Of a stretch of DNA of 64,000 nt, positions 27,516 to 36,998 are shown piece by piece; position 1 is the stretch's first letter, and every line of letters starts with the position of its first letter. Both the position numbers and the translations under genes were made by a program. Under the pieces are notes generated by a model. It had not been told where the DNA came from, did not search any database, and saw only the letters and a program-made list of their open reading frames with translations. The DNA comes from Helicobacter felistomachi (GTDB taxonomy: Bacteria > Campylobacterota > Campylobacteria > Campylobacterales > Helicobacteraceae): positions 22,196 through 86,195 of the forward strand of contig NZ_AP028023.1 of NCBI RefSeq assembly GCF_030296895.1, in the 5' to 3' direction.

Positions 27516-27524
27516 ATTGTAGCA
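27516..27524 (-). promoter_or_regulatory. Extended -10 promoter of the Sel1 operon
   Basis: TGCTACAAT leftward, identical in sequence and surroundings to 5660-5668. It drives the 27373-17670 operon through the G12 leader. Confidence 0.5.
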
Positions 27525-27589
27525 GATTTAAATGAATTGTGGGCTTGTTTGTAAAATCACAAAGAGAAACTTAGATACTCTTACTAGTC

Positions 27590-28245
27590 ATGAAAGACAA
27601 CATCAGTATAGAGACCCTTTACGCACAAGTGCAAGCTTTTAAAAGCGATGTGAGAAATCTCATATCTTTAGAGCGGCTTATATCCTATGGAAATGACATT
27701 GCCAAACACAACGCTAGTTTGGAGTTCAATGCTAGACTCACTCCAAAGATCGCCCAGGCAGAGATTTATCTAAGAAACATTGTGGATTTTTGCATGCAGT
27801 TAGTGGTTGGTAGTCCAGCTTGGATTGTAGATGCGCCTTACCTAAGCAGAGAGATAGAGAAGATCAACAAGCGTGTGAGCCGGGACAGACTCATTCGAGA
27901 GCATGTGGCTTATATACAAAGGACCGATGTAAAAGCCTACAATTCTTACTTGTTATCCAATTTGACACTAGGGTCTATTGTGGTTGTCATCAAACAGAAC
28001 CATTTGCAAAATCTGATTTTTGACTTTAGAAAGCATAGGTTAGATTTTAGAGATTTCTGCCATCTCAATAAAAAATAGATTTAAAGCTGCCTAACTATTA
28101 TAAGGTTAACATTATTGCTTATCCTAGACTTTCTATCTATGCCCCAAGTGATAGAACAAGCCACTCTAAACGGATTATAAGCCTTGCATACGAGAAGATT
28201 GAATACTTTTTGGAGTTTTTATTGCAACATCTAATAAACACTTAG
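27590..28245 (+). pseudogene. Abi-like HEPN gene remnant, copy 2
   Basis: Protein-identical to copy 1 (5734): a 162-aa frame stopping after the A6 run, then an out-of-frame C-terminal piece to 28245 with the same in-frame loss of the R-x4-H segment. Divergent from the Sel1 operon. Because copies 1 and 2 share the deletion, it predates their duplication. Confidence 0.75.
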
Positions 28246-28347
28246 AATGTCGGTTTTTAGGTTGGTCAGACCGAGTATGAAACAAGGGATACTAGGGAGA
28301 TTGAAGAAACCAGAAACAATAATAGAAAAGAAACCCTCAAAGAGAAC

Positions 28348-28362
28348 CGGGGGAGCCCCCCG
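28348..28362 (+). terminator. GC-rich hairpin after HEPN remnant 2
   Basis: CGGGGG-AGC-CCCCCG followed by ATTTAATTT, identical to 6492-6506. Confidence 0.5.
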
Positions 28363-28634
28363 ATTTAATTTCGCACATATTATGCACACGAAACTCGTAG
28401 AAAATATCTTAATTCGATACAAGCTTTTGCTGTTGTGTAGCATGCTAGTCTTTTCTATCTACAATCCACCACAACCGCTTCTACCCGCAAAACCATAGTC
28501 TGGAACTCCCAACCCCTAACCTTGCGCTCTACGACCCTTTAAAGGCTCTTTAAACGCTATGTGCGTGATTTAGGTCTTGTCTCCCCACTCATCCAAAACC
28601 ATTTGACAACCCAAGTAGAAATTCAGTGGCGTTT
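28363..28634. other. Non-coding remnant of origin-flanking DNA
   Basis: Contains the CTTTAAAGGCTCTTTAAACG stretch shared with 6690 and 45770. No gene seen. From about 28565 the sequence departs from the other copies into the TA locus. Confidence 0.5.
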
Positions 28635-28901
28635 TCAGTGGCGTTTATAAACTTTGCGTTTGATTTTATGTGTTTGTACCGCACGCTGGCGCAATTCAAA
28701 CCCTAAGCTTTTCATGGCAGACAAAAACTCAATAACCTCCCCTTTAAACTCAGGCAATGTGATGCCCTTAGATTCTGCAAGGATTTTCAAAGTATCTTTG
28801 AGTTCTGTTGCATTCCCCTCTTCTAAGACGACATTCAGGTAAGCCAAACGCCTTGTGTCTGTGTTTAAAGTTTTTGAAATACTAAAAGGTTCAAAAGCCA
28901 T
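28635..28901 (-). CDS. HI1420/HigA-like antitoxin, copy 3 (divergent)
   Basis: 88 aa: MAFEPFSISKTLNTDTRRLAYL, then TELKDTLKILAESKGITL, clearly homologous to 17214 but diverged, with a basic tail (HKIKRKVYKRH). Intact. It follows its broken toxin by two bases. Confidence 0.83.
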   Translation of the reverse strand: MAFEPFSISKTLNTDTRRLAYLNVVLEEGNATELKDTLKILAESKGITLPEFKGEVIEFLSAMKSLGFELRQRAVQTHKIKRKVYKRH

Positions 28902-28903
28902 AT

Positions 28904-29193
28904 TCAGAACTCCTCTTCTAAAATTTTTTGTGCCTTGATTATATCCTTTTGTTGCGTGCTTTTATCGCCTCCACAAAGCAAAATCACCAGTTTTGTCCCT
29001 TGTTTGGAATATACAAGTCATAACCGGGTCCCGTGTGGACACGCAATTCAAAGATGGTTTCTTGGATGTGTTTATAATCGCCCAAATCCCCATCTTCCAA
29101 ACGCTTGATCCGGTATGAGATTTTGGCACGAGCTATTTCATCTCTCAGCTTGTTGAGCCACTTTTTAAAAACCTTTGAAGTCTGTATCTCCAT
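28904..29193 (-). pseudogene. HI1419/HigB-like toxin gene, copy 3, frameshifted
   Basis: Starts MEIQTSKVFKKWLNKLRDE and is intact through HTGPGYDLYIPNKG, then hits a stop after QNW. A one-base shift at the CAAGGGACAAAAC stretch restores KLVILLCGGDKSTQQKDI and an end at 28904. The lesion differs from those of copies 1 and 2. Expected to be inactive as read. Confidence 0.82.
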
Positions 29194-29535
29194 ATCCCAT
29201 TTTAACCTAAGAACCTCTATTTTAGGGATTCATAGCTCTTGCATATGGACTGAAAGCAATAGGATTTTACTGACAAATTGCAGGACATTGTTTTGGGCAT
29301 TTTGTCAGGGCAAGCTTTTTAGAGTTTTGCTATTTGTGTTTTATGCTGTTTCCTTGCGTTTTAAAGGCTCTACAAGCGCAACAATACCATTAACCCATCT
29401 TCTTCCCAACCCCTCAACACTCCAAGGGTGTTATATAGCCTTTTAACGCCAATTCTCGTTTTAAACCAAAAGCCCCCTTTACTGCAATGACACTATAAAG
29501 TCACAAAACAAATTCATCTCTCACTTCAAAACCCT
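29194..29535. other. Non-coding DNA upstream of origin 2
   Basis: No gene or clear structure seen. Some similarity to 53650-53870 (ACCCATCTTC...CCTTTTAACGCC...CTCGTTTTA), which occupies the equivalent place before origin 4. Confidence 0.4.
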
Positions 29536-29595
29536 CTCTTGGGGGTTTGGGGGCTTGCCCCCAAGAGCAATATAGATGCCAAGCGTCAGCTTGGC
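29536..29595. other. Tandem hairpins upstream of origin 2
   Basis: CTCTTGGGGG/CCCCCAAGAG at 29536-29567 with the same competing inner G5 run, then GCCAAGC-GTCA-GCTTGGC at 29578-29595. Same block as at 6862, 45933 and 53884. Confidence 0.7.
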
Positions 29596-29830
29596 TTACC
29601 TTTGTGTGTGCTTTGTGTTGTTTTGTCTTTTTGTATGAATAAATTGCAGATGAGTTTTTAGAGCTTAAAAGCTTAAGTCCACTTTTTGTAGTTTTTCTTA
29701 TTAAGTCTTTCGATATTGATGACACAATCTAGCAAGACATTATAGAACACGGACGCATGATATACGGGCGCGGTTTTTGAAAAAGTTTTTGTATTTAGTT
29801 TTTATGATTTAGAGATAATGTATATTCATC

Positions 29831-29921
29831 ATGGACAAATTGCGTGTTTAATATGGACAAATTGCGTGTTTAACATGGACAAATTGCGTTAAAACTGGGG
29901 TTTAACATGGACAAATTACGT
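29831..29921. repeat. Iterons of origin 2
   Basis: Four copies of ATGGACAAATTGCGT starting at 29831, 29853, 29875 and 29907 (the last reads ATTACGT). Spacing is 22, 22 and 32 bp. They lie about 115-205 bp before repA2. The sequence is unrelated to the other three iteron sets. Confidence 0.88.
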
Positions 29922-30035
29922 TATCCTTGACAAATATCTTAAAATGTCATTATAATCATTAAAAGTTGACCATTAATCTTAAGTAAAAAAATGTCAAACA
30001 AGTGGTTTCATCTATAAATTCTGCAAAGGGGTGAA

Positions 30036-32273
30036 GTGGACAAAAACAACCCTGTTTATAAACAAATGAAGTCCTTAAAAGAGGATTTAGACACCACTAT
30101 TGTGTTAGAAGCCCAAAATAACGATCCCGCTTTGCGCGTCAACCTAGCCATAGAAAAGGCAAAAATCATTAAAGAGATAGCCCGATTGGTCTTGTCTAAG
30201 GAGTGGGACAGCAATGATACAGGTGGCATCAACATTTCACAAAACGCCATTAGCAATGTTAAACATTTCATGGAGATTATCACCTATTCAGAAAACAAGC
30301 TAAAAACCACTACCCGTGCTATTTTGAGGAAGGGGTTAGAGGCGAGCATTAAAGATGGTCTGCAGGGCTTGGAAAGCACTTTAACCACTTGGATGGAATC
30401 GATAGATCCCAAGGACAAACCACAGGACTTAGCTTCTATCGCAGAACTTTCACAATTAACTGCCAACCAACAACCCTCATCGCAACCCTCACAAGAGATT
30501 ATACAGCCACGCCCCCAAGAACCTCCCCAAGAGGTCACTAATGAACCATCACAACAAGAACCCCAAAAAGACCTAGCGCCTATCTCTAAAAAACCCACAG
30601 AAATAGAGGTGCAAGGCTTAGTCCCCATGGATGATACTCCCATAAAAACCCCCGTTCTGGCCAAAAATTTAAGCATCGCTAATCGGGGACAAATCATCAT
30701 CCACAACAATTTTTACAAGGTTAATCTAGGCACATTAGGCGAGCTTGAAAACAATTTATTTTTTAGTCTGTGCAACCGCTTAAAAGACAAACAAGACACG
30801 ATTATCCGTTTCAGTCCCCAAGAGTTAAAAGCTTTAGCAGGCGACCCGTATATGCCTAATAAAAGACTTTATAAACTAACTATTGACCTTTTTAACAACA
30901 TAGCTGGAGCGAATTTTGATCTCATCAAAATGCTTGAAGATGAAAAAATGCAAAGAAGTAAGGTCATGTTTTTTAGAAAATTTGAGGTGCAATATGACAA
31001 AAATAAAAACATTGAATACCTAGACATCCAAGTCAATGACCCCTATTTTACTTATTTGCTCAATGATTTAAAAGCGAACTTCACAAGTATGAAGCTCCAA
31101 ACTTTTGTAGATTTAAGTGGTAAATATGCTAAGAATTTGTTTAGACTTTTGGAGCAATTTAAGAACGCTGCAGAGAAAGGTGTTTTTCAAGTATGTAAGT
31201 ATGAGTACAATTTGGAGGGCTTTTGCGCTTTTATGGGCGTACCTAAAACCTTCAAGATAGGCGATATTGATAACCGCATATTAAAACCCACTTGCAAACA
31301 ACTCACCCAAAAAACCCCCAAAAACCCCTTTGAACCCCCCTATAAAGAAGTAAAGGTCATTAAAAACAAAGCCAAGACACGGGGCGGACGGGTGCTAGGC
31401 TACACCTTTGAAGTCACTGTAAATCCCATCATGCAAGAGCTAGAAAAGGCGTATGAAAACGCCAAAAGCCTACCCCTCAAACGCTTTACAAAAAAAGACT
31501 TAAAGATTCTTGAGAGCCTAAAAGAGATGCGGGGCAAATTGAGTGTAAAAGACAAAGAAGGCAAAGATTTTACTTTTAACGATGCTATGATCGAAGACAT
31601 CAAGCCTAGCCCCAAAACTAGAAAAATTTGCGTGCAGTTTCGTGTCAATGGAGTTTTAGACCCTGAAATCATGGCAGTGATTGCCCTGTATAAGAAATAT
31701 ACAAACTATTTTGAAGTCGATGGCAATGAATACCTAACCCTTGTGTTTGAGGACCTTGAGGATCTCAAAAGTAAATTCTTAAACACTGCCTATAAGACTA
31801 ACACCACACACACAAATACCGCAAAAACACCCAAGACAACCACAAAACCCACTGCCGCTGAACCATCACATAACACACCCACTAAGAACACCCATGACTT
31901 AGAAATTTACATCTTTGAAAAACCAATTCCTGAATGTGGGAGTAAATTAGTGGTAAATTGCCAAGATGGCCATATCTACACCTTTAACAAGGTGCAGCTT
32001 GTTGCCAAAGTCAAAGATACAGAACACACAAAAGCCACACAAGAAAATTTAAAATGTGTTTTTAAAATCTTAGAACCTACAGATACAGATTTAGAGATTG
32101 CTAAAAATTATTTTCAAAACAAAAAAGATATAAACTTTTTTAAACAAAAAATCTCCACATGCACCTCCCCTGAATTTTTTATCCACACCTTCAAAACCCA
32201 AAAAGATTTTGACATGTGGATGCTGCAAAACATTTTTAGTGGTGTGTACAAATCCTCTACAACTGCAAGCTAA
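30036..32273 (+). CDS. repA: Replication initiation protein, Rep_3 family (replicon 2)
   Basis: 745 aa from GTG 30036, behind AAAGGGG. It is longer than the other Reps: an N-terminal helical region (about 1-120), a Gln/Pro-rich linker (150-200), then the Rep_3 core (HNNFYKVNLGTLGELENNLF, LCNRLKDKQDTIIRF). A Thr-rich linker (about 585-620) precedes an extra C-terminal domain of about 125 residues with no recognised family. Expected to bind the ATGGACAAATTGCGT iterons. It is followed by oriT2 and mob module 2, with no small membrane gene in between. Confidence 0.9.
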   Translation: MDKNNPVYKQMKSLKEDLDTTIVLEAQNNDPALRVNLAIEKAKIIKEIARLVLSKEWDSNDTGGINISQNAISNVKHFMEIITYSENKLKTTTRAILRKGLEASIKDGLQGLESTLTTWMESIDPKDKPQDLASIAELSQLTANQQPSSQPSQEIIQPRPQEPPQEVTNEPSQQEPQKDLAPISKKPTEIEVQGLVPMDDTPIKTPVLAKNLSIANRGQIIIHNNFYKVNLGTLGELENNLFFSLCNRLKDKQDTIIRFSPQELKALAGDPYMPNKRLYKLTIDLFNNIAGANFDLIKMLEDEKMQRSKVMFFRKFEVQYDKNKNIEYLDIQVNDPYFTYLLNDLKANFTSMKLQTFVDLSGKYAKNLFRLLEQFKNAAEKGVFQVCKYEYNLEGFCAFMGVPKTFKIGDIDNRILKPTCKQLTQKTPKNPFEPPYKEVKVIKNKAKTRGGRVLGYTFEVTVNPIMQELEKAYENAKSLPLKRFTKKDLKILESLKEMRGKLSVKDKEGKDFTFNDAMIEDIKPSPKTRKICVQFRVNGVLDPEIMAVIALYKKYTNYFEVDGNEYLTLVFEDLEDLKSKFLNTAYKTNTTHTNTAKTPKTTTKPTAAEPSHNTPTKNTHDLEIYIFEKPIPECGSKLVVNCQDGHIYTFNKVQLVAKVKDTEHTKATQENLKCVFKILEPTDTDLEIAKNYFQNKKDINFFKQKISTCTSPEFFIHTFKTQKDFDMWMLQNIFSGVYKSSTTAS

Positions 32274-32410
32274 ACCAAAACTAACACTCTAGCACCGCAT
32301 AAACAATCCTAGAACAATTTTAACCTTAAATGTATTTAAGGTTTTCTCTACAAAAACCCAACTTAACTCACTTTACTGACAACACACTCTAAAATTAATG
32401 TACCTAGCAT

Positions 32411-32570
32411 TTAAGCCCCCACGGCGTTTGAGTAGCAAATTTACCGAAGCAAACCTGTGAGCGTCCCTCCTTGTGGGGGTCGGCAAATTTGCAAATTTGC
32501 AAATTATCCAACCCCATAAAGGGGACACTCGCTAGGCTTGTTTTGGATAATTTGCCCTTGCAGGGGGCTA
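32411..32570. other. Candidate oriT 2
   Basis: Core CCACGGCGTTTGAGT at about 32419-32433, then GCAAATTT repeats (32483-32503). A perfect 12-bp inverted repeat (GCAAATTATCCA at 32499-32510, complement at 32544-32555) encloses a 33-bp loop. Same placement before the mob genes as oriT1 and oriT3. The rest of 32274-32643 is AT-rich and gene-free. Confidence 0.63.
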
Positions 32571-32643
32571 AGAAATGCAAAACAAAAACATATTTTAGCT
32601 AATTATGCGCTAAATACTAGAAAAATCAATACAAAGGACTTCC

Positions 32644-33087
32644 ATGTCAAGGGATTATAGTAAGTTATCTAGGCGGGTTTTAGAGTCTTTAGAGAGCCGA
32701 TTGCACAATGAAGTGATTAGACTTAGAGACAAATACCAAGACACAAAAGCCAAGCGTGAAAAAGAGCTCAATTCTTTAAAAAGCAAAACTGCGCGAGAGA
32801 TTAAAGCTTTCACAGACAAAATGAATAAAGAGCTTTTAACTTTTGAAAACAAAGTGAATAGGGAATTGAACGCCATTAAAAAGGAAGGTGAGGAAAAGGC
32901 AAAAGAAAAACAAAAAGTTAATGAAGCTTTGAATAACCTCACCTACACGATAGAGCAAGAGAGTCAAAAACAAGAATCTAAGCCAACCCAAGAGATACAA
33001 AAGTCCCAAGAAGCTAAGGTAAATCCCCCACAATCTAAAGCCCAAAGTCAAGTAACCCAAACAGACACACCCCCTAAACAAATCTAG
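32644..33087 (+). CDS. Mobilisation accessory protein, coiled coil
   Basis: 147 aa. Lys/Glu-rich coiled coil for about the first 100 residues (SRDYSKLSRRVLESLESRL, then KEKQKVNEALNNL), then a Gln/Ser-rich tail. It lies between oriT2 and mobA2, with its stop only two bases before the relaxase start, so the two are translationally coupled. Positional and architectural equivalent of 9526 and 56553. Likely relaxosome accessory; no DNA-binding motif seen. Confidence 0.65.
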   Translation: MSRDYSKLSRRVLESLESRLHNEVIRLRDKYQDTKAKREKELNSLKSKTAREIKAFTDKMNKELLTFENKVNRELNAIKKEGEEKAKEKQKVNEALNNLTYTIEQESQKQESKPTQEIQKSQEAKVNPPQSKAQSQVTQTDTPPKQI

Positions 33088-33089
33088 CC

Positions 33090-35387
33090 ATGGGAGACAT
33101 TGCCTCTATCAATTTTAAGCCCACAAAGCTCAGCATCCAAGAAAAACATAACGATCGCTCCGTTACGCCTAGTTATGTGCTCAAAAGTGGGGGATTAGGG
33201 TTTGCGTGCAATCGAAACGCCAAAGAGGCGAGGGTTTTAAGAGATAGCATGGTCGAACAAGCCAAGATACATTACAAACAACATTTTAACCAACCCTTTA
33301 AATCTACTAACTACCTATGGAGTGCTGTTGTCAATGTCAAGCCCACAACCACTATGCAAGAGTTAGAACATTTAGCCTTGCGCTTTAAAAAGAGATTTAA
33401 ATTTCAATGCTACCAAATCGTAATCCACAGAGATGAGGGGCATGTAGATGAAGAGGGAGTAGAACACATTAACCACCACGCCCATTTGGAGTTTGTAACC
33501 TTGCACCCAATCACGGGCAAAAGCATGTACCGCAAAGAGTATATAAATTTTAAGACCGCCAGCTACATGCAAAAGCTCACAGCAAAAGTCTTACAGATGC
33601 AAAGGGGCAAACCCAAGCACAATGTCTATGACTATCAAGGCAATGTCATTATCAAAGGCTCTGGTGCAAAACGCATTGAACCTAGAGCTTATGGGCGGTT
33701 AATGGAGAAAGCACGGGCACAAGCACAGGAACAATTAGAAACCGATAAAAAAGAGTTGCAAGAGCAATACCAAGGCTATCTAAGTCCTGATAAAGTCGAG
33801 AAGCTACAACAGCAAACCAATACCGCCAAGCAAACCCTAATCAATGAGCGCAAGGCAAGACAAGATGAGATCAAAGAGTTTTGTAAAGAGTTGCGCCAAA
33901 CAATGGCGGGTAAGGGCTTTAAGCGAGAACATTTTAGCCAGCTAGAGCAATGGGCTAAGCAAGCACAAGATCAGGCAATAGATTTTACTGAGTTTCAGCG
34001 TGTGGCTTTGGCTATCTTTAGCGAGCAAAACACCATGCTTGAGAATGCCCAAAAGCAGGCCACAGATACAGCAGAACAATACAAAAACTACCTAAGCCCC
34101 GAACAGGTTGCAGAACAAGCAGAACAATATAAAGACTATCTAAGTCCACAACAGGTGCAGGACAAGATAAAAACTCAATACAAGGACCACTTGAGTCCAG
34201 ATCAAGTGGAAGCTAAACGCCTAGAAGATTTTAAGAATCTTTGCCTTGTGGCGGACGTAGATAGCAAAGACATCCCTCAAAAGGCTGATGGAGCTAAAGA
34301 GAGCCTTATGGCACACATTAAACAATCTAAGACAGATTTGAGTGCACTTTGTGAGCGGGCTGGTGGGGGTAATTGGCAAACACCTAAATACGCCAAAGAA
34401 CACCTTGAAAAAGGCATTGATAAACTCAAAGAGCAAGCAGACAAGACCAAAACAGCTGAAACCGCTAAGGCTAGCCTAGAAACCGCCATCAGCACCGCTT
34501 ACAGCGCATTGATTGAGATGCAAGACCAAGATAACAATCCCACAGCCCAAGACAAGCTCAAAGCTATAGAAACTAGGTTTCAACTAGAAAAAAATAAAAC
34601 TGAAATTTTAGACATTGTCCATAAAGATTTAAACACTCTTTGCGAGAGCTTAGGCATTACTGTAGATCAAAACAGCACACTCCAAGACATGCTTAAAAGG
34701 CTCACAGAGGCGATTAGCAATATAAAACACGCACAAATGGACTCCAAAGAACCCGCAGGGCAAAATCAAGGTGGTGTTTCCCAAGACAGTGGAGCAATAA
34801 CAATAGAACAAAAAGCTAAAGCTTTCTTTGAAAATTACTCCAAAGAACACAAAAACGCAATCTTACACGGCTTTGTATGTAAAGAGTGGGTGTTTTGGAT
34901 GGATGATGCCAATGGTAAAGAACTAAAAGCACGCCTAGAAAAGGTAACAGATGACAAGTTAATCCAAAGTCTTAAAACTCTGTCTTTTGACGATTTAGAA
35001 ACAGCAAATGACAATTTTAATGGTTTGTTACATAACTTTGGGTGCTCCGTGCAATCTATCGTTTGTATGCCTCGCTCGTGTTTGCCAAAATCCACAGAAC
35101 TTACTTTTCACTTGTATGATGCGCTTGCCCCCAAAGCCCCTGAGATTGAGTTAGAGCAATTTACAGCACAGACAATGCCAAAGTCAGATTTGGAGAAAGA
35201 AACTTTAGACCTCATTGCTGAAATAAGCAAGATAGACCCTACCAAAGCCACAGAAATGGCTACAGAATATACAAACATTACAGATGACTATGCAAGGCGT
35301 TTAGATGAATTTAATGGATTTTTAGAAAGTGAGCTTTTGAAATCACAGCAAAAAGGAACACAGAAGAGTGTGGGGAAGCATAAGTGA
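33090..35387 (+). CDS. mobA: MobA relaxase (mob module 2)
   Basis: 765 aa. N-terminal relaxase with HNDR (His20), HRDEGH (113-118) and NHHAH (128-132), as in mobA1. Its coiled-coil tail carries a series of YKxYLSPxQV units (about 228-372): one YQGYLSPDKV, then YKNYLSPEQV, YKDYLSPQQV and YKDHLSPDQV in close succession. The C-terminal 200 residues (FFENYSKEHKNAILHGF, CKEWVFWMDD) are shared with mobA3. Its last 41 codons also exist as an orphan at 13475. Probably nicks oriT2 and transfers the plasmid with a helper secretion system. Confidence 0.88.
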   Translation: MGDIASINFKPTKLSIQEKHNDRSVTPSYVLKSGGLGFACNRNAKEARVLRDSMVEQAKIHYKQHFNQPFKSTNYLWSAVVNVKPTTTMQELEHLALRFKKRFKFQCYQIVIHRDEGHVDEEGVEHINHHAHLEFVTLHPITGKSMYRKEYINFKTASYMQKLTAKVLQMQRGKPKHNVYDYQGNVIIKGSGAKRIEPRAYGRLMEKARAQAQEQLETDKKELQEQYQGYLSPDKVEKLQQQTNTAKQTLINERKARQDEIKEFCKELRQTMAGKGFKREHFSQLEQWAKQAQDQAIDFTEFQRVALAIFSEQNTMLENAQKQATDTAEQYKNYLSPEQVAEQAEQYKDYLSPQQVQDKIKTQYKDHLSPDQVEAKRLEDFKNLCLVADVDSKDIPQKADGAKESLMAHIKQSKTDLSALCERAGGGNWQTPKYAKEHLEKGIDKLKEQADKTKTAETAKASLETAISTAYSALIEMQDQDNNPTAQDKLKAIETRFQLEKNKTEILDIVHKDLNTLCESLGITVDQNSTLQDMLKRLTEAISNIKHAQMDSKEPAGQNQGGVSQDSGAITIEQKAKAFFENYSKEHKNAILHGFVCKEWVFWMDDANGKELKARLEKVTDDKLIQSLKTLSFDDLETANDNFNGLLHNFGCSVQSIVCMPRSCLPKSTELTFHLYDALAPKAPEIELEQFTAQTMPKSDLEKETLDLIAEISKIDPTKATEMATEYTNITDDYARRLDEFNGFLESELLKSQQKGTQKSVGKHK

Positions 35388-35519
35388 TTTTATCTTTAGT
35401 GATTGCGCGCTTGCTTTTATTCTAACAGCCCAAACTTAGATAGCTGGCTAACAAGCAAGCAATATTGATGAGCGAAAATTAGAATAAAAACTCTCATTGC
35501 CTTTGTTCCATAAAATATC

Positions 35520-35844
35520 TTTGTCATACAAAACGCCCCAAACACCATTTAGGCATTTCTCTCAATTCTATGTTTTGTCATACAAAACCATGTCATACAA
35601 ATCATGATTTTTTGTCCTACAAACGCTTGGTATTTTGTCATACAATTGTCATACAAATTTCTATGAAGCGCCTATTTTAGGGGTTTTCTCTGTGAGAATA
35701 CCTATATTTTGTCATACAAATTTGTCATACAAACTTGTAATTTTGTCCTACAAATGTCCTGCATAAAAAATCTTACAAAGTGTATCTCAGGCTATAATAC
35801 CCTTATGGTTATCTGCCTTTCTACTGTAAGCAAAAGTCCTACAA
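35520..35844. promoter_or_regulatory. Operator array TTTGT-n3-ACAAA, copy 2
   Basis: Same series of about ten TTTGTCATACAAA / TTTGTCCTACAAA dyads as at 13741-14064, with the last half-site touching the start codon at 35845. Confidence 0.75.
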
Positions 35845-36651
35845 ATGTCTAAAGCATCCAAAGACAATAAAACCCAAGCCGTGAGCGTGCGTTTTACTCT
35901 CAGTGAGTTAGAACAGCTTAAACACAAAGCACAAGAGCTTGGATTAGATGTCTCTAAGTATGTGCGCTCTTGTGCTTTAAAGCAAGGGATTAATCCAAAG
36001 CAAGGTTTAGATGAGAAGGTATTGACACAAACCCAAGAAGTACGCCCAGAACAAGAGACAAAGCATAAGAAGTTAGCTAAGAAACCCATAATATGGCAAA
36101 TCCGCACATTAGTCCTAGCTATTGCTCTTATCATCATCATCGTAGCTGTAATTGTTTTTCTAATACAAGACAAGCAAAAACCACAGGTACAGATGCAAAA
36201 TAGTTTGCACCCACAAGAGAGAACACACCAACAATCTAGTCATCAATCCAAGCCACAGGGGCAAAAGCAGATGAAGTTGCAGTCCTACCCTAAATCACAA
36301 GAGCAAATACAGACAGAGCAGACCCAGCCCTACCCCCAAACACAAGAACTAAAAAATCCACAAGTGCAAGACAATGCTCAAATACAGGAGCAAGCCAGCC
36401 CAAAAGAGCAAACAGCATGCCAAAAATACAAAGCAATAGAAAAGATGTGGAAAGATGAAAAAGAAAGAGAAATAGGTTGGAGGAAGAATTTAGGACCATA
36501 TACGGACTGCTTGAGAGAATGGTATCAAGCTCAACCTACCCAGTCCCCCAAAGGTAACAAATCTAAAACACTTCCATTACAGACTACACCAGATAATCCA
36601 GATAATATAGACATTCTAAAAGACTTGGACAAAACTCCACCCACTCCATAG
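35845..36651 (+). CDS. RHH DNA-binding protein with membrane anchor, copy 2
   Basis: 268 aa, differing from copy 1 (14065) only near the C-terminus (QSPKGNKSKTLPLQ and LDKTPPTP). RHH at residues 10-45, membrane helix at 84-107, Gln/Pro-rich periplasmic-type tail with two cysteines. It follows mobA2 by about 460 bp that hold the operator array, consistent with a relaxosome or DNA-tethering role. Confidence 0.8.
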   Translation: MSKASKDNKTQAVSVRFTLSELEQLKHKAQELGLDVSKYVRSCALKQGINPKQGLDEKVLTQTQEVRPEQETKHKKLAKKPIIWQIRTLVLAIALIIIIVAVIVFLIQDKQKPQVQMQNSLHPQERTHQQSSHQSKPQGQKQMKLQSYPKSQEQIQTEQTQPYPQTQELKNPQVQDNAQIQEQASPKEQTACQKYKAIEKMWKDEKEREIGWRKNLGPYTDCLREWYQAQPTQSPKGNKSKTLPLQTTPDNPDNIDILKDLDKTPPTP

Positions 36652-36730
36652 GTGTGTCAACTTAATGCAGATATTTCTAAGCAAGTCTGGGATATTCTGA
36701 AGTAAAATGCCTAGGACATAAGGAGAAAGC

Positions 36731-36945
36731 ATGTTAGTTGAAATTCCTGATTCTCTGGCTCAAAAACTGCAGGCTGTCTTAGGGTGCAGAGTTTAAAAGA
36801 AGCCTTAGAAGAGTTTATCTCACAAAGAGAAGTTTTAGAACCTAATCAAGAGACCCTAGAAGCAGTGCAAGAATTACAAGAGGGCAGAGGACTTAAATTT
36901 TCTCTGCAAGAGTTTGTAGGGATGGTGGATGGACTTAGACATTGA
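36731..36945 (+). pseudogene. RelB-like antitoxin remnant, frameshifted
   Basis: Starts MLVEIPDSLAQKLQAVLG then stops. Another frame continues SLKEALEEFISQREVLEPN, ETLEAVQELQEGRG and ends at 36945 with FSLQEFVGMVDGLRH. The tail looks like a RelB/DinJ-type antitoxin end. No matching toxin follows; the next genes are an opposite-strand PIN module. Confidence 0.45.
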
Positions 36946-36998
36946 AGCTTCGAATAATTTTCATAAAGACCTTCTCTACCCTACCTTAATTGCAACAG

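Larger units (their letters stand above)
35254..36651. repeat. 1.4-kb duplication, matching 13475-14871
   Basis: The likely parental copy, because here the mobA tail is joined to a whole mobA. Contains the operator array and RHH-membrane gene copy 2. Confidence 0.93.
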
